Notes: generated by a model from the letters alone, not told the origin. Counted from the stretch's first letter, positions 1 to 6,914 are shown. The stretch is DNA of 7,611 nt from Sphingomonadales bacterium (GCA_020200935.1 JAIVHR010000054.1:1-7611); one strand, 5' to 3'. Program-made: numbers and translations.

Positions 1-51
1 GTTGAAAGCCCCGCTTGCCGATTGCCCAAATTGCCCCCAATAGACAAGGCG

Positions 52-1161
52 ATGGACTCCGATGCCGATTTCAGCGAGCGTGAGGAAGGGGGCGAGCGCG
101 TCCTCCGTTTCAGCGGCCGGCTGACGATCGCGCGCATCGCCGACGTGCCCAAGCGGCTCGAAGAACTCGATTATTCGCCTGCCCGCGCCGAGGTCGGCGA
201 TGTCGAGCGGATCGACACGCTCGGCGCCTGGTTGCTCCACAAGCTCCATCGCGAACATGGCACCGAAATCATCGGGCTCAGCGAAGACGGCGAAAAGCTG
301 GTCAGACAGGTCAGCGCGGTCGAGGAAAGCGCCCAGATGCGCCCGGATGAGGGCGGTATGCTCATCCGCACGATCGAGCGTACCGGCGCCTCGGTGATCG
401 ATGCCGGACGCAACCTCAAGGGACTGCTCGTCTTCTTCGGCGGGCTGGTGCTCGCCAGCGGCAGCGTCATCCGCCATCCGCGGCGGCTGCGCTTCAACGC
501 GGTGACGCATCAATTCGAGACAGTCGGCATCGCCGCGCTCGGCATTATCGGGCTGATGAGCTTTCTGATCGGCATCGTCATCGCCCAGCAGGGCGCGGTG
601 CAGCTCAGGCAGTTCGGCGCCGAGATCTTCACCATCAATCTGGTCGGCCGGATCACGATCCGCGAGCTCGGAGTACTGATGACGGCGATCATGGTCGCCG
701 GCCGCTCGGGCAGCGCTTTCGCCGCGCAACTGGGCTCGATGAAGCTTGCCGAGGAGGTCGACGCGATGCGCACGATCGGCATCCCGCCCTTCGAGGCGCT
801 GGTGCTGCCGCGCGTGCTCGCGACGACGCTGATGATGCCGTTGCTGGCCTTTTATTCGAGCGTCGTCGCGATCATCGGCGGCGGCCTCCTCTGCTGGATC
901 AGCCTCGGCATCCCGCCCGAGACCTTCATCCTGCGCATCCGCGAGGTGGTGCCGATCACCGATCTGTGGGTCGGGCTGATCAAGGCGCCGGTCTTCGGCT
1001 TCATCATCGGGCTGACCGGCTGCTTCAACGGCATGCTCGTCCAGGGCACCAACGAGGAGGTCGGGCTCAAGACCACCGCCGCGGTCGTCCAGGGTATCTT
1101 CCTCGTCATCGTGATCGACGCCTTCTTCGCGGTCTTCTTCTCCTCGATCGGCTGGGTATGA
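52..1161 (+). CDS. mlaE: MlaE/LinK-type lipid ABC transporter permease with N-terminal STAS-like domain
   Basis: Inner-membrane permease of an MCE-type ABC transporter that moves phospholipids or other hydrophobic molecules between the membranes. Counting from the TTG at 22, residues about 25-105 form a soluble STAS-like (MlaB-like) domain with the core RIDTLGAWLL. Residues about 134-379 are the permease, with hydrophobic segments near 134-150, 168-190, 264-292, 318-340 and 352-376. The family hallmark is at 214-253: RELG, then AGRSGSAFAAQLGSM, then EEVDAMRTIG. The start is uncertain. ATG at 52 gives 369 aa, a normal length for such fused permeases. In-frame TTG codons lie at 22 and 31, and the frame is open to base 1, so the gene could begin upstream. 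AAGG sits too close to the ATG at 52 to settle this. The stop overlaps the next gene's ATG (ATGA). In E. coli the STAS part is a separate protein, MlaB; here it is fused. Family assignment is firm; the exact substrate is unknown. Confidence 0.93.
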   Translation: MDSDADFSEREEGGERVLRFSGRLTIARIADVPKRLEELDYSPARAEVGDVERIDTLGAWLLHKLHREHGTEIIGLSEDGEKLVRQVSAVEESAQMRPDEGGMLIRTIERTGASVIDAGRNLKGLLVFFGGLVLASGSVIRHPRRLRFNAVTHQFETVGIAALGIIGLMSFLIGIVIAQQGAVQLRQFGAEIFTINLVGRITIRELGVLMTAIMVAGRSGSAFAAQLGSMKLAEEVDAMRTIGIPPFEALVLPRVLATTLMMPLLAFYSSVVAIIGGGLLCWISLGIPPETFILRIREVVPITDLWVGLIKAPVFGFIIGLTGCFNGMLVQGTNEEVGLKTTAAVVQGIFLVIVIDAFFAVFFSSIGWV

Positions 1162-1934
1162 GCGAAGACGTCATCATTTCGGTTCGAGGGCTGAGGAACA
1201 GCTTCGGCGAGGAGGTCGTGCACGAAAATCTCGATCTCGAAATGCGGCGGGGGGAGATCCTCGGCGTCGTCGGCGGGTCGGGATCGGGCAAATCGGTGCT
1301 GATGCGCTCGATCATCGGGCTGCAGCGGCCCGACGAGGGCGACATCTCCATCTTCGGCGAGGAAATCGACCAGGCGAGCGCCGAGCGCGAGCTCGATCTG
1401 CGGCGCAAATGGGGCGTGCTGTTCCAGAACGGCGCGCTGTTCTCGACGCTCACGGTGGCCGAAAACGTCCAGGTGCCGCTGCGCGAATTCTACAAGAATA
1501 TCGACGAGGATCTGCTCGACGAGATCGCCACCTACAAGGTGGTGATGACCGGACTTTCGGCCGAGGCCGCGCCCAAATTCCCTTCCGAGCTGTCGGGCGG
1601 AATGAGGAAGCGCGCCGGCCTCGCCCGCGCGCTGGCGCTCGACCCGACCTTGCTGTTCCTCGACGAGCCGACCGCCGGGCTCGATCCGATCGGCGCCGCG
1701 GCCTTCGACGAATTGATCGTCGAACTCAAGCAAACGCTGGGGCTTACCGTGTTTTTGATCACCCACGATCTCGACACGCTCTATGCGATCTGCGACCGTA
1801 TCGCGGTGATCGCCGACAAGAAGGTCATCGCCACCGGGACGATCGAGGAATTGCTTGCCACCGATCATCCCTGGATACAGGAATATTTCAACGGCCCGCG
1901 CGGCCGCGCGGCTCAAGGCGCGGCGCAAGGGTAG
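1158..1934 (+). CDS. mlaF: MlaF/LinL-type ABC transporter ATP-binding protein
   Basis: Cytoplasmic ATPase that powers the MlaE-type permease encoded just upstream. The 258-residue protein has a full set of nucleotide-binding motifs: Walker A GGSGSGKS at 39-46, Q-loop glutamine at about 90 in LFQNGALF, signature LSGGM at 145-149, Walker B LLFLDEP at 165-171 with catalytic Glu170, D-loop GLDP, and the switch histidine in THD at 203. The phrases VLFQNGALFSTLTVAENV and SGGMRKRAGLARALA are typical of the Mla/Ttg2A subfamily rather than generic importers. The start is the ATG inside the ATGA overlap with the permease stop, which implies translational coupling. The C-terminus carries a short Gly/Ala/Gln/Arg-rich tail that is probably disordered. 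An in-frame extension upstream of 1158 exists but lies inside the permease gene and does not look like the family N-terminus. Confidence 0.96.
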   Translation: MSEDVIISVRGLRNSFGEEVVHENLDLEMRRGEILGVVGGSGSGKSVLMRSIIGLQRPDEGDISIFGEEIDQASAERELDLRRKWGVLFQNGALFSTLTVAENVQVPLREFYKNIDEDLLDEIATYKVVMTGLSAEAAPKFPSELSGGMRKRAGLARALALDPTLLFLDEPTAGLDPIGAAAFDELIVELKQTLGLTVFLITHDLDTLYAICDRIAVIADKKVIATGTIEELLATDHPWIQEYFNGPRGRAAQGAAQG

Positions 1935-1946
1935 GAAGGCGGAGCA

Positions 1947-2891
1947 ATGGAAAACAGGTCCAATCAGATGCTCGTCGGCGGCGTGGTGCTGCTGCTGGTC
2001 GTCGCGCTCGCCTTCTTCATCATCTGGCTCTCGCGGCTCGGCGGCAGCGACGACAAGCCTTACGACATACTGTTCGCACAAAGCGTCGAGGGCCTCGCGC
2101 GCGGATCGGGCGTCACCTATTCGGGCGTGCCGGTCGGGCAGATCGAGGAGATCGCGCTGCTGCCCAACAACCCCGAATTCGTGCGGGTTCGCGTACGGGT
2201 TCGCGAGGAAGTGCCGATCCTCGAAGGCACCACCGCATCGGTCCAGGGCATCGGCTTTACCGGCGTCTCGCAGATAACCCTCGAAGGCGGGCAGCGGGGC
2301 GCCGAGCCGATCGACGAGATCGGCCCGTTCGGCGCGCCGGTCATCCCGACCCGCCCCGGCGCCTTCGGCGAGTTGCTCAACAGCGCCCCGCAGCTGCTCG
2401 AGCGGCTGACGACGCTGACCGAGCGGCTGACCGAACTGCTCGGCGACCGCAACCAGGCCTCGATCGCCGGCATCCTCGAAAATACCGAGCAACTCTCGGC
2501 CGAGCTCGCCGCGCGCGGCCCCGAAATCGCCGCGACGATGGCCGAGACCCGGATCGCCATCGAGCGGGCCGGCCGCGCCACCGAACAGATCGGTCAGCTC
2601 GCCAACACCACCGACGAATTACTCAACACCGAAGGCCGCGCGCTTATGGCCGACCTGCGCCAGGCGGTGAATTCGGCCGAAACCAGCATGGAATCGCTCG
2701 ATCGCACGATCAGCGCCGCCGAGCCCGGCATGACCGCCTTCTCGCGCCAGACAATTCCCGAGGTAGGCCAGCTGGTCCGCGATCTGCGCGAGACGACGAC
2801 GACGATCAACCAGCTGACCGAGCGACTCAACAACCAGGGAGCGGGCTCGCTCCTTGGGGCGCGCGCGCTGCCCGATTACGAGCCGAGATAA
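1947..2891 (+). CDS. mlaD: MlaD/LinM-type MCE-domain substrate-binding protein
   Basis: Periplasmic, inner-membrane-anchored MCE protein that binds lipid substrate and passes it to or from the permease. Residues about 8-28 are a single N-terminal transmembrane anchor. Residues about 39-115 form the MCE domain, with the recognisable VTYSGVPVGQIEEI stretch and a closing GFTGVSQITLEGG. Residues about 138-298 are a long, mostly helical tail with leucine heptads (LLERLTTLTERLTELL) and many Ala/Glu/Thr residues, suited to helical or coiled-coil assembly of the MCE ring. At 314 aa it is much longer than E. coli MlaD (about 183 aa), as is usual for alphaproteobacterial members. GGAAGG at 1934-1939 is a good ribosome binding site 7 bases before the ATG, and the gap to the ATPase gene is 12 bases. 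MCE assignment is secure; equivalence to LinM of Sphingobium is from recall. Confidence 0.94.
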   Translation: MENRSNQMLVGGVVLLLVVALAFFIIWLSRLGGSDDKPYDILFAQSVEGLARGSGVTYSGVPVGQIEEIALLPNNPEFVRVRVRVREEVPILEGTTASVQGIGFTGVSQITLEGGQRGAEPIDEIGPFGAPVIPTRPGAFGELLNSAPQLLERLTTLTERLTELLGDRNQASIAGILENTEQLSAELAARGPEIAATMAETRIAIERAGRATEQIGQLANTTDELLNTEGRALMADLRQAVNSAETSMESLDRTISAAEPGMTAFSRQTIPEVGQLVRDLRETTTTINQLTERLNNQGAGSLLGARALPDYEPR

Positions 2892-2896
2892 GGAAG
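2890..2896 (+). promoter_or_regulatory. Ribosome binding site fixing the lipoprotein start
   Basis: AAGGAAG lies 5 bases before the ATG at 2902 and overlaps the TAA stop of the MCE gene. It favours 2902 over the in-frame ATG at 2854. That earlier start would put 16 charged residues ahead of the signal peptide and overlap the MCE gene by 38 bases. Confidence 0.7.
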
Positions 2897-2901
2897 CGAC
2901 A

Positions 2902-3480
2902 ATGAGACTATGGCCCGCACTCCTGATGCTCCTCGCGCTGCCCGGCTGCATCAGCTTCGGCGAAGACCCGCCGCCCTTCCTGCTGACCCTGACGCCCGGA
3001 CAGACCGTCGAGCCGGGGACCAGCCGGGCCGGCGCCGACGGCCGGTCGATCACCATCGCCGAGCCGCAGATCCCGCAAAAGCTCTCGACCAACCGGCTCG
3101 CGGTGACAACCGGCGAGACGACGGTCAGTTATTTCCCCGATGCGATCTGGGCCGATACGCCCAATGCGCTGTTCCGCGATCTCGTCGGCGAGGTGGTCGC
3201 GGCGCGCACCGGACGGATCGTACTCGATCCGCGGCAATACAGCTCCTCGCCGGGGCTGATCGTCAACGGCCAGCTGCGCGAATTCGGTTATGATTCGCGC
3301 AGCCGCCAGGTCGTCATCGTCTATGAGGCGGTGATCGATGACGAAGTTGGCGGCATCCGCACGCGCCGTTTCGAAGCCAGCGAGCCGGTCGCGGTCGAGG
3401 AAGCGCAATATCTGGCGCAGGCGCTGAACAGCGCCGCCAACCGGGTCGCGGCGGAGGTCTCCGACTGGGTGGCGGGTTGA
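2902..3480 (+). CDS. ABC transport auxiliary lipoprotein (LinN/PqiC-like)
   Basis: Predicted outer-membrane lipoprotein, 192 aa, the fourth part of the transporter operon. The N-terminus MRLWPALLMLLALPGC is a short lipoprotein signal with lipobox LPGC and Cys16 as the acylated residue. The next residue is Ile, so no Asp inner-membrane retention signal is present. The mature part has the features of the ABC-type transport auxiliary component family (PqiC, LinN): an early FLLTL strand before a Pro-Gly, a central YFPDAIWADTPNALFRDL segment, and a C-terminal helix with QALNSAANRVAAEVSDW. In known systems this component is thought to link the MCE assembly to the outer membrane. It starts 10 bases after the MCE gene, so it is almost certainly cotranscribed. 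It corresponds in position to LinN in the linKLMN cluster of Sphingobium japonicum; this comes from recall of that system and was not aligned. Confidence 0.88.
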   Translation: MRLWPALLMLLALPGCISFGEDPPPFLLTLTPGQTVEPGTSRAGADGRSITIAEPQIPQKLSTNRLAVTTGETTVSYFPDAIWADTPNALFRDLVGEVVAARTGRIVLDPRQYSSSPGLIVNGQLREFGYDSRSRQVVIVYEAVIDDEVGGIRTRRFEASEPVAVEEAQYLAQALNSAANRVAAEVSDWVAG

Positions 3481-3516
3481 AAACAGTCCTCCCCGTTTGT
3501 GAAGCAAATGGGGAGG
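3477..3516 (-). terminator. Possible terminator for pepN (other end of the repeat)
   Basis: Read on the - strand, the 12-bp stem at 3488-3516 is followed by ACTGTTTTCA, a short and imperfect T-tract. It could stop pepN transcription before it enters the lipoprotein gene. The T-tract is weaker than that of the + strand terminator, so this is a tentative call. Confidence 0.35.
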
Positions 3517-3655
3517 TGGACCGCCGAAGGCGGTGGAGGGGCATCGCGACCAATTATCGGTAGGGTGTTAGATTTGCGGAGGGAGCTCGCTCCGCTCGCG
3601 GCCCCTCCACCATGCTTTGCATGGTCCCCCTCCCCATCGCTTCGCGACGGGGAGG
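3488..3655. repeat. Compound inverted repeat (REP/MITE-like) between convergent genes
   Basis: About 168 bp of nested palindromes filling the gap between the transporter operon and pepN. Hairpin 1 (3488-3516) has a 12-bp stem opening with CCTCCCC, including one G-T pair, and loop TGAAG. Hairpin 2 (3520-3534) is ACCGCC-GAA-GGCGGT. Hairpin 3 (3609-3625) is ACCATGC-TTT-GCATGGT. Hairpin 4 (3629-3655) is CCTCCCC/GGGGAGG with an inner TCGC/GCGA stem and one A-C mismatch. The reverse complement of hairpin 1 resembles hairpin 4: both begin CCTCCCCAT, have GCTTC in the middle and end ACGGGGAGG. GGTGGAGGGGC (3532-3542) pairs exactly with GCCCCTCCACC (3601-3611), so the whole block can fold as one large cruciform. 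The centre (3543-3600) holds a minor GCGGAG/CTCCGC hairpin and no coding signal. No transposase or target duplication is visible. Repeats of this style are, from recall, common in sphingomonad genomes. Confidence 0.8.
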
Positions 3656-3661
3656 ATTTTT
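3629..3661 (+). terminator. Rho-independent terminator of the transporter operon
   Basis: Hairpin CCTCCCC...GGGGAGG (3629-3655) is followed at once by ATTTTT, running up to the pepN stop codon. It is the only hairpin in the gap with a good T-run on the + strand. It sits about 150 bases after the lipoprotein stop, so the mRNA would carry the rest of the repeat as a structured 3' tail. Confidence 0.65.
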
Positions 3662-5964
3662 CACCCCAAGCTCTTCGAAACCTGTTCGTAGAGATCCTTC
3701 GACAGTCCTTCACTGCGGGCGATTCGCTCGAGCTCGGTGCGCATCATCGACGACCGGCCCTCCTCGAGGCGGCGCCAGCGGCCGAGCGGGGTGACCATCC
3801 GCGCGGCGGTCTGCGGGTTGATCTTGTCGGCTTCGAGCACGATGCCGGCGAGGAAGCGGTAGCCGCGTCCCGAGACGGTGTGGAAGGCGCGCTGGTTGAC
3901 CCCGAAGCTCGTCACTAGCGAGCGCAACCGGTTCGGATTGCGCAAGGTAAAGTCGGGATGGCCGGCCAGTTCCTCGACCCGCGCGGCGGTATCGTCGCGC
4001 GTCGAGATCGCCTGGATCGCGAACCATTTGTCGAGCACCAGCGCATTGTCGCGATAGCGCTCGTAAAAGCCTGCGAGCGCGGCCACCCTGTCGGGCGAAT
4101 CGCCATTGGCGAGCACCGCGAGCGCCGCCTGGCGGTCGGTCATATTGTCCGCCGCTTCGAACTGGGCGAAAGCCATTTGCGGCGCATCCTCGGCCCCGCT
4201 GGCGGCAATGAAGGACAATGCGGTATTCCCGAGCCGCCGCTTCGCCTTGGCCTCGGGCGAATATTCGTAACGTTCGGCGCTGTTGCCCGCATAGGCGGCG
4301 CGCCAGTCGGCGGCGAGCGCCGCGCCGATATCGCGACGCAACGCCTCGCGGGCCTGGTTGATCGACAGCACCGGCCGTTCGGCGATGCCATCGATGACGA
4401 TCTCCTCGGACGGCTCGTCGAGCAGCCCGAGCATCTCCTCGCCCAAGCGCTTGCCCGAATGCGCTCCGAACAAGGCCAGCTTGACGGGGATCGCCATTGG
4501 CTGCTTGTCAACCTGCCCCGGCGTCGGCTCGATCGACTGTTCGAGCCGCACTGTCGCCCGCGCCGATCCAGCGTCATGATCAATCGTCGCCGAAAGCTGC
4601 GGCGTTCCGGCCTGGCTGTACCAGAGGCGGAAGCGGGAAAGATCGCGCCCGCTCGCATCCTCCATCGCGGCGACGAAATCCTCGCAGGTCACCGCCTGTC
4701 CGTCATTTCGCTCGAAATAGAGATCGGCGCCCTTCCGGAAAGCCTCCGGGCCGAGCAACGTATGGAGCATGCGGATCAGCTCGGCGCCCTTGTTGTAGAC
4801 AGTCGCGGTGTAGAAATTGGAAATCTCGATATAGCTGTCAGGGCGCACCGGATGGGCGAGCGGACCGGCATCCTCGGGGAACTGCGCCGAACGCAGAGCG
4901 CGCACATCGCTGATCCGCGACACCGCCGGCGACCCCTGATCGGCCGAAAAACTCTGATCGCGGAAGACGGTGAAGCCTTCCTTCAGCGAGAGCTGAAACC
5001 AGTCGCGACAGGTGACGCGGTTGCCCGACCAGTTGTGGAAATATTCATGCGCGACGACCGCGGCGATGGCATCGTAATCGCCGTCGGTCGCGGTATCGGG
5101 ATCGGCCAGGACGTAACGCGAATTGAAGATGTTGAGCGATTTGTTCTCCATCGCGCCGAAATTGAAATCGGCGACCGCGACGATGTTGAACTGGTCGAGA
5201 TCATATTCGCGGCCGTAGGTCTCCTCGTCCCACTTCATCGCCTTTTTGAGCGACTCCATCGCATGGCCGGTCTTGGCCAAATCGCCCTCGCGGACCCAGA
5301 TGGCGAGATCGACGGATTTGCCCGAACGGGTGACGAATTTGTCCCTGTTGGCGACGAGATCGCCGGCGACGAGCGCGAAGAGATAAGAGGGCTTGGGCCA
5401 AGGATCCTCCCAGCGCGCCCAATGGCGGCTGCCCTCGCCTTCGCCGCTTTCGACGCAATCGCCGTTGGAGAGCAGCACCGGATATTCCGCCTTGTCGGCA
5501 TCCATGCGCACCGAATAGCGTGTCAGCACGTCGGGCCGGTCGGGGAAGAAGGTGATCCGCCGAAACCCCTCGGCCTCGCACTGGGTGCACAGGATGCCGC
5601 CCGATTCATAGAGCCCCATCAACTGGCTGTTGGCTTGCGGCGCGATCTCGACCAGTGTCTCGAGTCGAGCTTTGTCGGCATCACAAGGGATGACGAGCGC
5701 ATCGTCCTCGAGCCGGTACCGGTCGGTGCCGAGCATCTCGCCGTCGAGGCTGACCTCGATCAGCTTGAGCCCTTCGCCATCGAGCCGGATCGGCGCGTCA
5801 TGCCTGCCGATGCGTTCAAGGGTCAGCCGCGCACGCACCCGCGTGAGCCCGGGATCAAGCGTGAAATCGAGCGCGATGTCGGGCACCAGCCAGTCGGGCT
5901 GACGGTACTCTTCGCGCAGGATGGCGCGCGGCGGAGTGACGGAAGCGGATTGCATATCGAGCAT
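3661..5964 (-). CDS. pepN: Aminopeptidase N, M1 family, with apparent internal deletion
   Basis: Zinc metallo-aminopeptidase that removes N-terminal residues from peptides in the cytoplasm; no signal peptide is seen. The catalytic site is intact: substrate-anchoring Glu in TQCEAEGFR (about 130), GAMEN at 270-274, zinc motif HEYFH at 306-310 with the third ligand Glu329 exactly 18 residues later, and the transition-state Tyr390 in FYTATVYNKGAEL. The C-terminal helical domain ends normally (NPNRLRSL, SGRGY, LYEQVSKSLG). The protein is 767 aa, against about 870 for E. coli PepN. The text jumps from ERPVLSIN (residues 529-536) directly to QAREALRRDIG. In E. coli about 108 residues lie between the equivalent PVPSL and REAL. 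The loss of about 105 residues at the domain III/IV boundary accounts for the whole length difference and keeps the frame. Start: ATG at 5962-5964 gives the family-like MLDMQSA; no strong ribosome binding site precedes it, and Met4 is an alternative. Identity is sure; full activity is not. Confidence 0.95.
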   Translation of the reverse strand: MLDMQSASVTPPRAILREEYRQPDWLVPDIALDFTLDPGLTRVRARLTLERIGRHDAPIRLDGEGLKLIEVSLDGEMLGTDRYRLEDDALVIPCDADKARLETLVEIAPQANSQLMGLYESGGILCTQCEAEGFRRITFFPDRPDVLTRYSVRMDADKAEYPVLLSNGDCVESGEGEGSRHWARWEDPWPKPSYLFALVAGDLVANRDKFVTRSGKSVDLAIWVREGDLAKTGHAMESLKKAMKWDEETYGREYDLDQFNIVAVADFNFGAMENKSLNIFNSRYVLADPDTATDGDYDAIAAVVAHEYFHNWSGNRVTCRDWFQLSLKEGFTVFRDQSFSADQGSPAVSRISDVRALRSAQFPEDAGPLAHPVRPDSYIEISNFYTATVYNKGAELIRMLHTLLGPEAFRKGADLYFERNDGQAVTCEDFVAAMEDASGRDLSRFRLWYSQAGTPQLSATIDHDAGSARATVRLEQSIEPTPGQVDKQPMAIPVKLALFGAHSGKRLGEEMLGLLDEPSEEIVIDGIAERPVLSINQAREALRRDIGAALAADWRAAYAGNSAERYEYSPEAKAKRRLGNTALSFIAASGAEDAPQMAFAQFEAADNMTDRQAALAVLANGDSPDRVAALAGFYERYRDNALVLDKWFAIQAISTRDDTAARVEELAGHPDFTLRNPNRLRSLVTSFGVNQRAFHTVSGRGYRFLAGIVLEADKINPQTAARMVTPLGRWRRLEEGRSSMMRTELERIARSEGLSKDLYEQVSKSLG

Positions 5965-6046
5965 CGGTTCGAGCTAGGGACGACCAGCGCCGGAGGCAAC
6001 AGCATCGCGGTTTCATTGTGACGCAAAAATGTGCCATTCGCGGGTG
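5965..6046. other. Divergent intergenic region, probable promoters unresolved
   Basis: These 82 bases separate the divergent pepN and SDR genes and should hold a promoter for each. I find no confident -35/-10 pair on either strand and no clear operator palindrome. On the - strand a TTGCCT about 20 bases before a CTAGCT-like hexamer is only a weak candidate for pepN. Confidence 0.4.
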
Positions 6047-6847
6047 ATGAGCGGACATCTGCTGATCTTCAGGCTCGGCTACACCGCCGGCCGCCTGGCG
6101 GAGAGGCTCGGCGACGAAGGCTGGGGCATTTCCGCGACGCGGCGCGAAGCGGGCCAGGGTTGCATCGCTTTCGACGATCGCGAGGGCGTAGATCGGGCGC
6201 TGGAGGAGGCGACCCATATCCTTTCCTCGGTGCCGCCCGGAAAGTTCGGCGATCCGGTGCTCGACCGCTATGGCGAAGCGATCGCCTCGGGGCCGGCGCG
6301 CTGGATCGGTTATCTTTCCTCGACCGGCGTCTATGGTGACACCAAGGGTGCCTGGGTCGATGAAAGCGCACCGGTCGGCAGCGGAAGGCGGCAGGCGCGC
6401 AGTGAGGCCGATCTCGCCTGGCAGAAGCTACCCAAGGATGTCCGGATCTTTCGCCTCCCCGGCATTTACGGTCCCGGCCGCTCGCTGCTCGATCGGGTGC
6501 GCGACGGCGAGGCCCATCGGATCGACCTGTCGGACCAGGTCTTCAGCCGCATCCATGTCGAGGATATCGTCGGCGCGGTGATGGCGAGCTTCGATCGCGG
6601 CGGCCCGGGCATCTACAATATCGCCGACGACCTTCCGGCCAGCCACAACCGCGTCACCGAATATGCCTGCGCGCTGCTCGGCAAGGAGCCGCCGCCGCTG
6701 CAGACGATGGACGAGGCCGGGCTCAGCGAAGCGGCGCGCGGCTTCTATGCCGAGAATCGCCGCGTCGCCAACGGCAAGGCGAAGCGTGAACTCGGTTGGG
6801 CGCCGCGCCATCCGACCTATCGCGAGGGATTGCGCGCGCTGCTTTAG
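6047..6847 (+). CDS. Atypical SDR-family (YeeZ-like) NAD(P)-binding protein
   Basis: Rossmann-fold protein of 266 aa related to NAD-dependent epimerase/dehydratase proteins of the YeeZ type; the substrate is unknown. Numbered from the ATG at 6047, the first strand and loop are LLIFRLGYTAGRLA (5-18). A central YLSSTGVYGD is at 89-98, FRLPGIYGPGRS at 135-146, FSRIHVEDI at 166-174 and YNIADD at 190-195, all in the expected order for this family. The classical YxxxK pair is absent: where it would fall the sequence reads GSGRRQARSEADLAW, as in other atypical SDRs. Position 9 is Arg (codon AGG, 6071-6073), where the GxG loop should start with Gly. Start: ATG at 6047 fits the family N-terminus MSGHLLIF. 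ATG at 6029 and GTG at 6044 are in-frame alternatives, none with a strong ribosome binding site. It stands alone between divergent pepN and convergent threonine aldolase. Confidence 0.85.
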   Translation: MSGHLLIFRLGYTAGRLAERLGDEGWGISATRREAGQGCIAFDDREGVDRALEEATHILSSVPPGKFGDPVLDRYGEAIASGPARWIGYLSSTGVYGDTKGAWVDESAPVGSGRRQARSEADLAWQKLPKDVRIFRLPGIYGPGRSLLDRVRDGEAHRIDLSDQVFSRIHVEDIVGAVMASFDRGGPGIYNIADDLPASHNRVTEYACALLGKEPPPLQTMDEAGLSEAARGFYAENRRVANGKAKRELGWAPRHPTYREGLRALL

Positions 6848-6886
6848 GCCGGGATGCGGAGCGCCCGCGGCGTCCAGACCGCAGGC

Positions 6887-6914
6887 TCCTCCCGTCACGG
6901 GCAGGATTTATTTT
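6887..6914 (+). terminator. Rho-independent terminator of the SDR gene
   Basis: The stem TCCTCCCG / CGGG-C-AGGA (one bulged C, loop TCA) is followed by TTTATTTT. It begins 40 bases after the SDR stop. Its T-run reaches the first base of the convergent aldolase gene's stop codon. The - strand has no comparable T-run, so it should act mainly in one direction. Confidence 0.75.

Noticed and set aside
852..2492. Long open frame of 546 codons on the - strand across the permease, ATPase and MCE genes
   Set aside because: It is antisense to three genes with clear family motifs. Its translation is rich in Arg, Asp, Gly and Gln without any recognisable domain, typical of an antisense shadow in GC-rich DNA.
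2854..2901. Longer start for the auxiliary lipoprotein
   Set aside because: The extra 16 residues are charged and would bury the lipoprotein signal. The ribosome binding site at 2890-2896 supports the ATG at 2902.
1409..2905. Arg-rich 498-codon frame on the + strand overlapping the ATPase and MCE genes
   Set aside because: It is an out-of-frame reading of mlaF and mlaD with low-complexity Arg/Ala/Asp composition.
3488..3655. CRISPR-like array or small RNA gene in the palindromic gap
   Set aside because: There are no equal-length direct repeats with spacers, only inverted repeats. The position and T-run fit a terminator or dispersed palindromic element.
3499..3918. Frame starting within the palindromic repeat and running into pepN
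   Set aside because: Its first part is repeat DNA and its second part is antisense pepN; no ribosome binding site or known domain is present.
3958..6021. Open frame of 687 codons on the + strand opposite pepN
   Set aside because: pepN on the other strand has all M1 catalytic motifs. The antisense product has no domain logic and arises from codon bias in high-GC DNA.
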